Assembly: GCA_044224315.1 (NCBI GenBank)
Contig: JBGAKR010000001.1
Location: 1,302,001-1,366,000 of the forward strand
Source: JAGXTF01 sp044224315
Lineage (GTDB): Bacteria; Bacteroidota; Bacteroidia; NS11-12g; UBA955
Length of the DNA: 64,000 nucleotides
Direction of reading: 5' to 3'
Numbering within the stretch: the first letter of the stretch is position 1; each line of letters starts with the position of its first letter. The notes below the pieces were generated by a model, which was not told the DNA's origin, made no database searches, and worked only from the letters and a program-made list of their open reading frames with translations. Below are positions 24,291-32,261 of this stretch, piece after piece. A program made the translations under genes and the position numbers.

Positions 24291-25691
24291 AAAAACCTCC
24301 CCCTTCTTCGCTTTCTCCGCATCCGTGGGGCTCAGCATTTTATCAAAATCTTTCGGAGGATTGGATTTAAAAAATATAGCCCAATACGCTTTTTTTGTCA
24401 TACTGTCCCAATGCAGCAGCCCGCCCTGGTATTGTCCGGTTTGGTTTAAATTGAGTTTGCAGAAAAAGAAAATAATGCAAATAAAAACGAGTCTTAATCC
24501 CGTTTTTAATTGGCTGATATATTGCAGCGAAATGGCCAGGGGTAAGGCCAGAAGAGGGTAAAAATCAATCATGCTGCGGGCGCCAAAACTGCCGCCAAAC
24601 CACCAGCACCACCAGCAAGAGTGTAGCCATACGGTTATTAAAATAACCAAAAAAACGGGCCAACTGTATCCATTTCGGCGCAATATTTTATTAAAAATAC
24701 CCGCCAAAGCAAACAGCATAATGGGTGTGTATAACAGCCATCCCTTGCGGTAACTAAACAAATATTCGGGCAATAACCAATGGTTAAAAAAGAATTTTTC
24801 GCCCTCGTATCCGTAATACAAAAAATGCCCCGTGGCCCATTTCCAGTATATCAATTGGATAATGAACGGAATGGCCCCAACGCCTATTGCCAGCAGCACA
24901 TGCCGGTAGTGATTGCGCCACTGTTGCAGCCTGTTTTTAAAATCAGAAAATTGGGTTATACCCAAACAAATTGGAATTAAAATTAATATAAAATCTGTAG
25001 GCCTTATAAGGGTAATAAAACCCAAACTAAAACCTATAAAACCTGCGTATTTCCATCGAAAAGTTTGGTACCATTTAAGGCTGGCATAGAGCAATAAACT
25101 GCATAGAAAAAAATTAACGCTATGCGTCATACAGGCCTCAAAGGTGGCATAATTGAGCAAATTGGTACCCAATGCCAATAGCAGTAGGGTGGCGCACCGC
25201 AGGTATTCGTTTACATGAAAAATACCCATGGATTTGTAAATTAAAAAAAAAGCTACTATCAATAAAAAAAGAGTCCACACCCATACGCCGAATAAATAGG
25301 GGGTGGTAAATCCATCCTGCACCGCACCCGTAGCTTTGGCCAGTAAGTGCCCTGCAATAAAACCCGGGCTTACCATAATGGCATAGCCCAGTGTCATGCG
25401 AGTGGTGTAGCGCTTGGTAGGATGGGGTTTTACCCAAAAATTGGAGATATAACCCGGTGGAAATGGCTTGTCTAAAAACCCAAAACCCCCGTCGTGATAA
25501 ATGATAAATGCCGGCAAATACCCGTAGTACTCTATGGCATCCATTTTTACCAGGTAAGTAGGGTTGGTTGGATCCAAAGCCTTGCGTTCCAAAGTGGTTT
25601 GGGTATAGCTAAATGTAATCACAGCCAGGGTGATAAGCAGGCAGTAATACTTAAAATTTTGCTGAACAATATCTAAAATCCGGGTTTGCAA
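24285..25691 (-). CDS. Polytopic inner-membrane protein (glycosyltransferase-like, about 11 TM)
   Basis: 468 residues, hydrophobic throughout, with about 11 transmembrane segments. The first loop contains the acidic residues KMDAIEYYGYLPAFIIYHDGGFGFL, and HPTKRYTTRMTLGYAIMVSP and WFGGSFGARSMIDFYPLLALPLA are short conserved-looking loops. This layout (periplasmic acidic first loop, many TMs) resembles GT-C/family 39-like glycosyltransferases and uncharacterised Bacteroidota membrane proteins, but no DxD motif is obvious. It would use a polyprenyl-linked sugar if that assignment holds. No signal peptide; the first segment begins at about residue 16. It stands alone, with heptamer runs on both flanks. 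Confidence 0.6.
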   Translation of the reverse strand: MQTRILDIVQQNFKYYCLLITLAVITFSYTQTTLERKALDPTNPTYLVKMDAIEYYGYLPAFIIYHDGGFGFLDKPFPPGYISNFWVKPHPTKRYTTRMTLGYAIMVSPGFIAGHLLAKATGAVQDGFTTPYLFGVWVWTLFLLIVAFFLIYKSMGIFHVNEYLRCATLLLLALGTNLLNYATFEACMTHSVNFFLCSLLLYASLKWYQTFRWKYAGFIGFSLGFITLIRPTDFILILIPICLGITQFSDFKNRLQQWRNHYRHVLLAIGVGAIPFIIQLIYWKWATGHFLYYGYEGEKFFFNHWLLPEYLFSYRKGWLLYTPIMLFALAGIFNKILRRNGYSWPVFLVILITVWLHSCWWCWWFGGSFGARSMIDFYPLLALPLAISLQYISQLKTGLRLVFICIIFFFCKLNLNQTGQYQGGLLHWDSMTKKAYWAIFFKSNPPKDFDKMLSPTDAEKAKKGEVFR

Positions 25692-25705
25692 GAAGCAGCA
25701 ATATA

Positions 25706-25900
25706 ATGTAAAATGTAGAATGCAAAATGCAAAATGGCAACGACGCGGTCAAAGGATGTTTTGCATGAAGGAAATGGAAAATGTAAAATGGAAGAATCGC
25801 GGTCTCTTGCATTTAATCCCAGCAAGAAAACCATCACACAGGAATAGCCAAAAAGCCATGGCTGTTAAATTCTACATTCTACATTTTGCATTCCACATTA
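25706..25900. repeat. ATGTAAA/TTCTACA heptamer runs
   Basis: ATGTAAA, ATGTAGA, ATGCAAA, ATGCAAA and ATGGCAA run in phase from 25706 to 25740. A second short run (ATGGAAA, ATGTAAA, ATGGAAG) is near 25774. The complementary series TTCTACA, TTCTACA, TTTTGCA, TTCCACA occurs at 25870-25897. This 7-bp family also occurs at 24248-24289 and 61200-61220. No gene seen in this 230-base gap. Confidence 0.75.
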
Positions 25901-25925
25901 AAAAAGGCCCTAAGGCCTTTTTTTT
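25901..25925. terminator. Terminator of the T9SS/tail-fibre-like operon
   Basis: AAGGCC (25904-25909) pairs with GGCCTT (25914-25919), with A and T runs beside it. It lies at the 3' end of the minus-strand gene 25924-27555 and reads as AAGGCC...GGCCTTTTTT on that strand. Confidence 0.8.
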
Positions 25926-27555
25926 AGTTCTTCACCACCATAAGCTTTTGGGTTTGTATCTGCGCTCCGTGTCGGATTTGCACTATATACACCCCTTCGG
26001 CCCAGGTTTGGGTTTGTATTCTTATCGTTTGGCCAGTAGGATCGGTGTTTTTATACACCAAAGCACCGGTTTGGCTGTACACATTTACTTCTAGCGCCTC
26101 CTCGGTAAGGTTATTGCCAAATGTGGTAATGTCTACAAAGCTGCTGGTAGGGTTTGGTGCCATCATAATACCGGCATTGGCGCCTTGTTTAAACAGGCTG
26201 GCCACACCCGAAGTGTAGGTTTTGCCATTGGTACCGGTTGCAGTAATACGGTATAGAATAGTGCCGCTTACGGCGCTTAAATCATCGTCGGTACTGTATT
26301 TAATAATTCCTTTTTCTTTTTTAGCGGTAACTGTAGTAAGGTAATTAAATTTTTTATCGCCGGGCAATGCGCGTTCTACCAGGTAAGTGGCCACCTGCTC
26401 GTCGTTATCTACGGTCCAGCTTACAGTTGCAATCTGGTCTGATTTCCAGGTGGCGTTGATTCCCAAAAATTCAATGGGCAATGGTACTACCATCCAGGGG
26501 TCATTCCACACGGTTTTGGCAAATGCGCCAAAGTATTTAAGGTTGTTACGCACACTTACTATGGTGCTGCTTACTGGAGTTCCGGTGGTAAGGTCGCCCG
26601 GGCTAACACCTGCCTGGGTGCTTGCTTTGGCAAAGTTATCCCAGTTGGTATAGCTGATGGTATCACCCTCGGTATTGGGGCTGAAACCCACATAGCGGCT
26701 AATGAAATGGTAGGGACGGTAATTGGTAAAGTGGGCACCCTCATGGCCTGTATTGTGCTGCAGGTAAAGGTTGGCATTGCTACCCCCAACTACATCTTCT
26801 TTTACAAACCAGGTTGTTTGGGTACTGCGGTCGTTTTGCTGCGAACCGCTTACAGCCAGCTCTTTTACTTCAGGAGCCACGCGTATGCTAAAATTATCCG
26901 GAGTTCCGGTATTCTCCATAGCCGCCGGTTCGTAATTCAGTGCATTGGGGCCAATGGGCCATACCACTTTTACGGCACCCACATTTTTTCGCACCAAAAA
27001 CCCCTGGTTTATTTGCAAGGGCGAGTTGGTAACTACGTAGCGGTTTTCGTCAAACCCGTCTATTACCCCCGGGCCAGCATTGCCTACCACAAAATCGTTG
27101 CCATTGAGATACATTTTACCATTGATAAAACGCAGGGTATCAAGGGCCCCGGCCGATGAATTGACGAGTTGCACATTTTGGCTATTGTCAATTACGACCG
27201 ATCCCAATTGGGTTCCGCCAGCATCCAGATACTGGGGAAAACTACCGCTGCCGGGCATTAAACGAGGACCTTTGAATATCAATTGTCCGGCCCCTGAAAC
27301 AGTGCTGCCAGTAACAATTTGCATAGAATCGCCAAAAAAATAAACCCGCGCATTGGGGTTAAAAACCAGGTTGCCTCCATTTACGGTAAGCTTGCCGTAA
27401 ATCATTACGGTATCCTGAAAAAAGCCAACCCCAAGACCGGGTGAAAAGTATACATTGTCCTGTGCTTGCGCGGTAAAAACTCCTGTCATGAAAATGGCAA
27501 GCAACCAGGTGGCTTTTAAGCGGGTTTTAAAATATTTTATCATATTCGTATGCAA
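25924..27555 (-). CDS. Secreted T9SS protein with autotransporter-like beta-solenoid N-terminus
   Basis: 543 residues. The signal peptide ends near TAQAQ (residue 32); Met5 is an alternative start. The first 150 residues read like beta-solenoid repeats (VNGGNLVFNPNARVYFFGDS, LDTLRFINGKMYLNGNDFVV), followed by a fibronectin-type segment (residues about 355-450, with NATWKSDQIATVSWTV). A type A T9SS CTD closes it (MMAPNPTSSFVDITTF near 465; TWAEGVYIVQI). It is the last gene of a tight trio (11 and 31 base gaps) with two tail-fibre-like proteins and is likely co-expressed with them. Function: surface adhesin or matrix protein. Confidence 0.88.
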   Translation of the reverse strand: MHTNMIKYFKTRLKATWLLAIFMTGVFTAQAQDNVYFSPGLGVGFFQDTVMIYGKLTVNGGNLVFNPNARVYFFGDSMQIVTGSTVSGAGQLIFKGPRLMPGSGSFPQYLDAGGTQLGSVVIDNSQNVQLVNSSAGALDTLRFINGKMYLNGNDFVVGNAGPGVIDGFDENRYVVTNSPLQINQGFLVRKNVGAVKVVWPIGPNALNYEPAAMENTGTPDNFSIRVAPEVKELAVSGSQQNDRSTQTTWFVKEDVVGGSNANLYLQHNTGHEGAHFTNYRPYHFISRYVGFSPNTEGDTISYTNWDNFAKASTQAGVSPGDLTTGTPVSSTIVSVRNNLKYFGAFAKTVWNDPWMVVPLPIEFLGINATWKSDQIATVSWTVDNDEQVATYLVERALPGDKKFNYLTTVTAKKEKGIIKYSTDDDLSAVSGTILYRITATGTNGKTYTSGVASLFKQGANAGIMMAPNPTSSFVDITTFGNNLTEEALEVNVYSQTGALVYKNTDPTGQTIRIQTQTWAEGVYIVQIRHGAQIQTQKLMVVKN

Positions 27556-27566
27556 TAATTTAAAGA

Positions 27567-29060
27567 CTATGGTATAACCCAGTACTGTAAGCTAGAACCC
27601 CTTATTACCTGTGTGGCATTTCCGTTGGAGGTATTCTGGGCCCATTCAAAGCTAAAAGTGCCGCTGGTATTTACTTCTACTGTGCCCTCGATAAAAACAT
27701 AGCCTACATTGGCACCGGTTACCCCATCATTGGTGGCAAGGGTTACAGACTGGGCCAGGGCATTGTTTACCGTGTGTGTGAATGTTTGTACATCATTGTC
27801 GCGCATTTGGGCCATGTATTGGATATTAGTAACAGAGGTGCTGTGGTTGATTCTGAATTTAAAATCGGGCGTATTGTTCGATGATCCAAAGAATACCAAT
27901 ATTTTAAATCCATAAGTAGTGCTGGCTGTGGTGCTAAATGCCAGATCGGGGTCGGCGGCAAAGGTAGTAGTACTGCTGCGCGATGTGTTGGAGGTTTTGT
28001 AAATATGATTTACCACTTCGGGGGTTTTCCAGGTAGGTGCTGCGCTGCTTCCGTTAGAGGTAAGCACCTGTCCGCTGCTGCCGGTACCCGCATTTTGGAA
28101 ACTGCCGGTATCGGTGGTGCCGCCGAGTATAACACCATAGGCAGTGGTAGTGGTAAGGCCGGTTCCGCCATTGGCCACGGCTACAGTACCGGTAACATTG
28201 GCTGCAGTACCGGTGGTATTCTGGTTTAGTGTAGGAATATCAGCCGCTACTATGGCCCTGAAAGCAGGGGTGCCGGCCGCTCCGTTTGGTGCAGCATAAA
28301 AAGTATTGGCTGTTTGAGAGCCAAAGGGGGCCAGATAATCCGTACCCGCCACTGCGGCAGAGATGGCAGTACCATTGCCTTTCAGCAAACCGGTAATGCT
28401 TGTGCCAATGGTTATGGCTGGTGTGCTGGTAGCGGTGGCTACACTGCCTGTAAATCCGTTTGCCGAAACCACCGAGGCGCTTGTTACGGTGCCTACAGAA
28501 AAACTGCGGTTTGCACTTAAGTCTAAAGTAGTACCGTTTATAGTAAGGGTACGCGAGGTTGAAACCGCATCGGTTATGCCATAGCCGGCTACTGTAGTAG
28601 GTTTGCCAGTGGTAATTTTGCTCCAGTCAAGGCTGGGAATATCGCTAGCACTAAGGGTAGTGCCGCTGGTTACCCGGCCAAAAGCATCGGTGGTAACTTT
28701 GGTATAAGTGCCGGCAGTACCGGTGGTACCCTGCAGCATTCTTTGCCAGGCGGTGCCATCCCAGTAATAAAATCCAGGGGTTACATTGTTGGGCGAGCTG
28801 CCTGCTGTGGCAGTATTGTATACTATGGTTCCTGTTAGCGGACCTGTGCCGGCATTCAGCGGGTTTTTGCTGTTTGTGGCTGTAAGGGCTATACGGGGAA
28901 AAGCTACACCTTTATTGGTACTTTCTATTTCCAATGCAGAGTTTGCATTTCGGGTACCGGGATTGTCACCAACCTTTAAGCCTTGGCCATAAATCCCTGT
29001 TGCTCCAACGAGCAACAGGGTTAAGGCTATATTTTTCAATTTTAAATGTATCATTTTCAA
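27567..29060 (-). CDS. Secreted tail-fibre-like repeat protein (1)
   Basis: 497 residues with a signal peptide (ALTLLLVGATGIYGQ). The N-terminus (LKVGDNPGTRNANSALEIES) is shared with the next gene. Middle repeats contain phage-tail-fibre-like phrases: AGTYTKVTTDAFGRVTSG and GYGITDAVSTS. The C-terminal 150 residues (STTTFAADPDLAF, ending SSLQYWVIP) resemble fibre-type head domains. There is no T9SS CTD, which is unusual since its neighbours have one. Likely a fibrous exoprotein; tail-fibre-like repeats occur in Bacteroidota surface proteins, and no phage genes are near. Confidence 0.75.
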   Translation of the reverse strand: MKMIHLKLKNIALTLLLVGATGIYGQGLKVGDNPGTRNANSALEIESTNKGVAFPRIALTATNSKNPLNAGTGPLTGTIVYNTATAGSSPNNVTPGFYYWDGTAWQRMLQGTTGTAGTYTKVTTDAFGRVTSGTTLSASDIPSLDWSKITTGKPTTVAGYGITDAVSTSRTLTINGTTLDLSANRSFSVGTVTSASVVSANGFTGSVATATSTPAITIGTSITGLLKGNGTAISAAVAGTDYLAPFGSQTANTFYAAPNGAAGTPAFRAIVAADIPTLNQNTTGTAANVTGTVAVANGGTGLTTTTAYGVILGGTTDTGSFQNAGTGSSGQVLTSNGSSAAPTWKTPEVVNHIYKTSNTSRSSTTTFAADPDLAFSTTASTTYGFKILVFFGSSNNTPDFKFRINHSTSVTNIQYMAQMRDNDVQTFTHTVNNALAQSVTLATNDGVTGANVGYVFIEGTVEVNTSGTFSFEWAQNTSNGNATQVIRGSSLQYWVIP

Positions 29061-29091
29061 TGAATCCTGATTTAAAGGTTTCGGTGAAGGA

Positions 29092-31035
29092 TTAATATTG
29101 GTTAATTACCCACCAGCTGGTTCCGTCAGACTGGATGGTCATGGTTTTGGGGAAATTGATATCGGTGAGCACAGATCCGCCACCTGTAAATTTCAGCGAA
29201 GTACCATTAAAATCGATGGCATTGCTGCTATGGTCGGCTTTGATAATTACAAATACACGGCCGGCATTGCTTGCAGCGCTGGGCAGGGTAAGGGTAAAAG
29301 CACCTGCAGAGGCATCGCAGATTACAGTGTAATCGCTGGTAGCTACAGTATAGTTGCTGGTTTTGGTGGCAATAGGCATTACACCGGTAATGTCGTTTAC
29401 GTTCATTTTGCGGAGGTTGCCAGAACCGTCTACAGTTACAATCTCATCGGTAATGGCACCGGTAGCCAGGGTGCTTTGTCCGCTGGTTACACGGCCTTTG
29501 GCATCGGTGGTAACCTTAAAATAGGTACCCGCTGTGCCGTAATTGGCCAGTCCTACAACCGGAGCAGTTGCAGTGCCGGTTACATCCACTTCGTTTGAAG
29601 TTCCGCTAACAGAAGCAACCTTACCATCGATATGGCTGGTTAAACCGGTTACCTGTGATTCGGCAATCTGAATAGAAGTTTCGCCTGCAGCAGTAATTAA
29701 ACCTTTTGCATTTACGGTGAAGTTTGCAACTTTATCGGCAGTGCCAAATGAACCCACATTGCTGTTTACGGTGGCAAGTGTTAGGGCAGCACTACCAGGG
29801 CCGCTGGCAGTAGCATCGCCGGTAAGGGCAGTAATGTAGTTGCCTGCGGCTTGTTTGTTGTTAAAAGTGTTCCAATCGGCAGAAGAAAGCAAACCGTTTT
29901 GTGATCCTGAGGCAGTAGCAATGTTTATGCTTGCACCAGAACCCAGTACCGCACCTGTGCCATTGCTTACAGTAATGCCGCTGGTGGTGGTGGTAAGGTC
30001 GCCTTTGTTAATAGTAAGGGTCATATTAGCTCCGCCCACAACCGCGTTGGTACCATTGGTTACAGTAATGTCGCTGCTGGTTACATCGTTGCGGTTGATA
30101 CCGATTACACCGGTAGAAGAATTAAAGGTAATAGGGCCCGAACCGCTGATGCTGCTAAGTACGGCAGCCGATACAGTTTGGTTTTCCCATTTGCTGGTAC
30201 CGGTGTTGTAAACCAATACCTGGCCGCTGGATGGGGCGCTGATAGAGAAGTCGGTAATATCTGCAGTGGTAAGATCGTTTGCACCGGCTGTAACACGGCC
30301 ATAGGCATCGGTAGTTACGCGGGTGTAAGTACCGGCAGTACCTGCAGTGGCGAGGTTGATAACCGGATTTTGAGTAGTACCGCTAATTACGATATTGCCG
30401 GTAGTACCGCTTACATTGGTTACTTTGTTGTTAAAAGTAGTCCAGTCGGTAGAAGACAACAAACCGTTTTGTGAGCCGGTAGCAGTTGCAATGCTGATAG
30501 AGGTTCCGCTGCCGATAACTGCGCCGGTACCGTTATTGATAGTAACTCCGCTGGTGCTGCTGGTAACGTCGCCAAAAGTAAGGGCGTTTTGTTTGTTGTT
30601 AAAGGTATTCCAGTCGGTAAATGAAAGGTAACCATCAGTACTGGTGTTGGCTTGAGAAATGCTCAAAACACCGGTAGATGGATTGTAAGAAAGAGGGGCA
30701 TTGCTGGTAAGAGCAGAGGTTGCAGAAAGCATACGCTGCCATGCGCTTCCGTTCCAGTAGTAAAAACCGGGGGTTACATCATTGGCAGTTGCAGTGTTGT
30801 AAACAATGGTACCGGTGAGCAAAGTAGCTGTAAGCGGGCTTGATGAAGTGGTTTGGGTAAGTGCCAGTCTGGGCGCTACAAAACCCTTGTTTGTGCTTTG
30901 CAATTCCAATACAGAGTTTGGATTGATGGTTCCGGGGTTGTCTCCAACCTTCATTCCTTGTGCGTTCGCAGTAAAGCTGGTTACGGCGAGTGTGGCCATG
31001 GCTACGCCATAGCAAATGATTTTGCTGATTTTCAT
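29092..31035 (-). CDS. Secreted tail-fibre-like repeat protein (2)
   Basis: 647 residues with a signal peptide (MKISKIICYGVAMATLAVTS). The N-terminus MKVGDNPGTINPNSVLELQS parallels the neighbouring gene. Repeats: GYLSFTDWNTFNNKQ, GLLSSTDWTTFNNK and GLLSSADWNTFNNKQ, plus TYTRVTTDAYGRVTAG and TYFKVTTDAKGRVTSG. These phrases are typical of phage tail fibres. The C-terminal 80 residues end with a beta cap (TSNYTVATSDYTVICDASAG to SWWVINQY). It is the first gene of the trio and the likely promoter-proximal member. Its partner has the same repeat unit, so a recent duplication with divergence of the tip is likely. Confidence 0.75.
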   Translation of the reverse strand: MKISKIICYGVAMATLAVTSFTANAQGMKVGDNPGTINPNSVLELQSTNKGFVAPRLALTQTTSSSPLTATLLTGTIVYNTATANDVTPGFYYWNGSAWQRMLSATSALTSNAPLSYNPSTGVLSISQANTSTDGYLSFTDWNTFNNKQNALTFGDVTSSTSGVTINNGTGAVIGSGTSISIATATGSQNGLLSSTDWTTFNNKVTNVSGTTGNIVISGTTQNPVINLATAGTAGTYTRVTTDAYGRVTAGANDLTTADITDFSISAPSSGQVLVYNTGTSKWENQTVSAAVLSSISGSGPITFNSSTGVIGINRNDVTSSDITVTNGTNAVVGGANMTLTINKGDLTTTTSGITVSNGTGAVLGSGASINIATASGSQNGLLSSADWNTFNNKQAAGNYITALTGDATASGPGSAALTLATVNSNVGSFGTADKVANFTVNAKGLITAAGETSIQIAESQVTGLTSHIDGKVASVSGTSNEVDVTGTATAPVVGLANYGTAGTYFKVTTDAKGRVTSGQSTLATGAITDEIVTVDGSGNLRKMNVNDITGVMPIATKTSNYTVATSDYTVICDASAGAFTLTLPSAASNAGRVFVIIKADHSSNAIDFNGTSLKFTGGGSVLTDINFPKTMTIQSDGTSWWVINQY

Positions 31036-31244
31036 TTTATTGTTGTTATTAAGTTTTTGTTGTTTGTTTTTGCCCGTTTAAAGGCGTTTTGTGATTGTTT
31101 TTTTAATGTTTGTTATGCTAGTTGGTGTTATTTGTTTTTTGTATGGATAGTTGGTTTTTTTATTTCTTTTTTTTGGGCATGGCTTCGCCAGGATGAGTTC
31201 GTTTACTAACTCTTATCTGCTTGTTTGTTAAGGGGTTGTTTAGG

Positions 31245-31808
31245 TTATTTCGACTTGCCTTTGGGTGGTACCGGTGTTTTAGTCGCCTTGTTTTTGATGG
31301 CGTTTATTACATCGGTTGTAATATCGGTTTTCGGATCGGTCCAGATTGCATTTTTAAGCATTCCCGAATCCCAAATGGTGCTGTATTTTTTTTGAGCGCC
31401 AATGGTAGCTGCGGCCTCTTTAATTTCTTTAAAAAACCCTGAATAAATCTGGCTGCGCTGCTGATCCAGCGAATTATTGGCAACAGCCTGAAAGGTATCC
31501 AGATTGGCCTGGTCGCGCTTTATTTCCTGCAATTTAAGATTGGCGATGTAAGGTGAAAAACTGTCTTTACGGGTTTCATATTCCTTAATTTTTTGCTGCA
31601 ATCCTACTAAAAGATAGTTGTACTGATTCTGATACATGATTCGGATATTTTCCAGTTTTTTTACCGAATCTCCAAATCCGGGCATAGACCTTAAAACAGA
31701 ATCTACATTTACATAAGCATTCACTCCGCTTTGGCTTTTTACAGTCTGCACATTCAGTATAAGAATGGCGGAAGTGAGGGTCATAATGATGGTACGAAAG
31801 TTTTTCAT
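31245..31808 (-). CDS. OmpH/Skp-like periplasmic chaperone
   Basis: 187 residues from the ATG at 31808; an in-frame Met at 31946 exists, but a promoter element lies between the two starts. A signal peptide (MKNFRTIIMTLTSAILILNV) is followed by YVNVDSVLRSMPGFGDSVKK and a long charged, coiled-coil-like region (IMYQNQYNYLLVGLQQKIKE, FSPYIANLKLQEIKRDQANL). This is the Skp/OmpH layout: N-terminal beta followed by long helical arms that hold unfolded outer-membrane proteins. The C-terminus is strongly basic (KATKTPVPPKGKSK). It may help export the surface proteins around it, but it is a general factor. Confidence 0.85.
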   Translation of the reverse strand: MKNFRTIIMTLTSAILILNVQTVKSQSGVNAYVNVDSVLRSMPGFGDSVKKLENIRIMYQNQYNYLLVGLQQKIKEYETRKDSFSPYIANLKLQEIKRDQANLDTFQAVANNSLDQQRSQIYSGFFKEIKEAAATIGAQKKYSTIWDSGMLKNAIWTDPKTDITTDVINAIKNKATKTPVPPKGKSK

Positions 31809-31825
31809 GTATTTTGTTTTATGAA

Positions 31826-31833
31826 CAAAGGTA
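31826..31833 (-). promoter_or_regulatory. -7 element of the OmpH-like gene
   Basis: TACCTTTG on the minus strand, matching TAnnTTTG, 18 bases before the ATG at 31808. This supports the shorter start. Confidence 0.5.
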
Positions 31834-32062
31834 CAATCCATCCCTTTTACGACTGCCATCTTGGGTTGTTTGTTTGTTAAGTGCCTGATCATCTTTTTTC
31901 TTGGTACAAATTTCAGGCTAATATTCGGGTTTGCAAGTTTTGCCATTTTAAGATTGTTTAAACAAACGTGACCGCAAGTAATAGATATTCAATAAAATAT
32001 GCAAAATTGGGACAATTTGCGAATTGACAAATACCGGTTTTTAATTCACCAAATTAAGTTAT

Positions 32063-32171
32063 GAATTAATAAAAAAGCTTAAATAATTAATGAAAATTGA
32101 ACTTTTAGCAACAAAGCTGTAATCATTTTGCTACAAAGAATTAATAAAACTGCGTAAATAATTAATAAAAT
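32063..32171. repeat. Pair of 34-base AT-rich direct repeats
   Basis: GAATTAATAAAA...TAAATAATTAAT occurs at 32063-32096 and 32138-32171 with 5-7 differences. It sits in the 450-base gap between the OmpH-like gene and the next terminator. No gene is seen here; a GGCGTT-GAA-AACGCC hairpin follows at 32180-32194. Confidence 0.6.
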
Positions 32172-32207
32172 GCTTGTTAGGCGTTGAAAACGCCCCTATA
32201 GGGAATA

Positions 32208-32238
32208 AAAAAACCGGATGCATTGCACCCGGTTTTTT
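32208..32238. terminator. Terminator of the 32262-35252 gene
   Basis: AAAAAACCGG pairs with CCGGTTTTTT around the ATGCATTGCAC loop (centre about 32223). It lies 24 bases downstream of the stop at 32262 on the minus strand. Confidence 0.8.
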
Positions 32239-32261
32239 AAACCTTATAAAAGGCAGAATGA

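Noticed and set aside
27567..31035. Prophage remnant
   Set aside because: Only tail-fibre-like repeats are present. The genes have signal peptides and no capsid, terminase, integrase or lysis genes are near.
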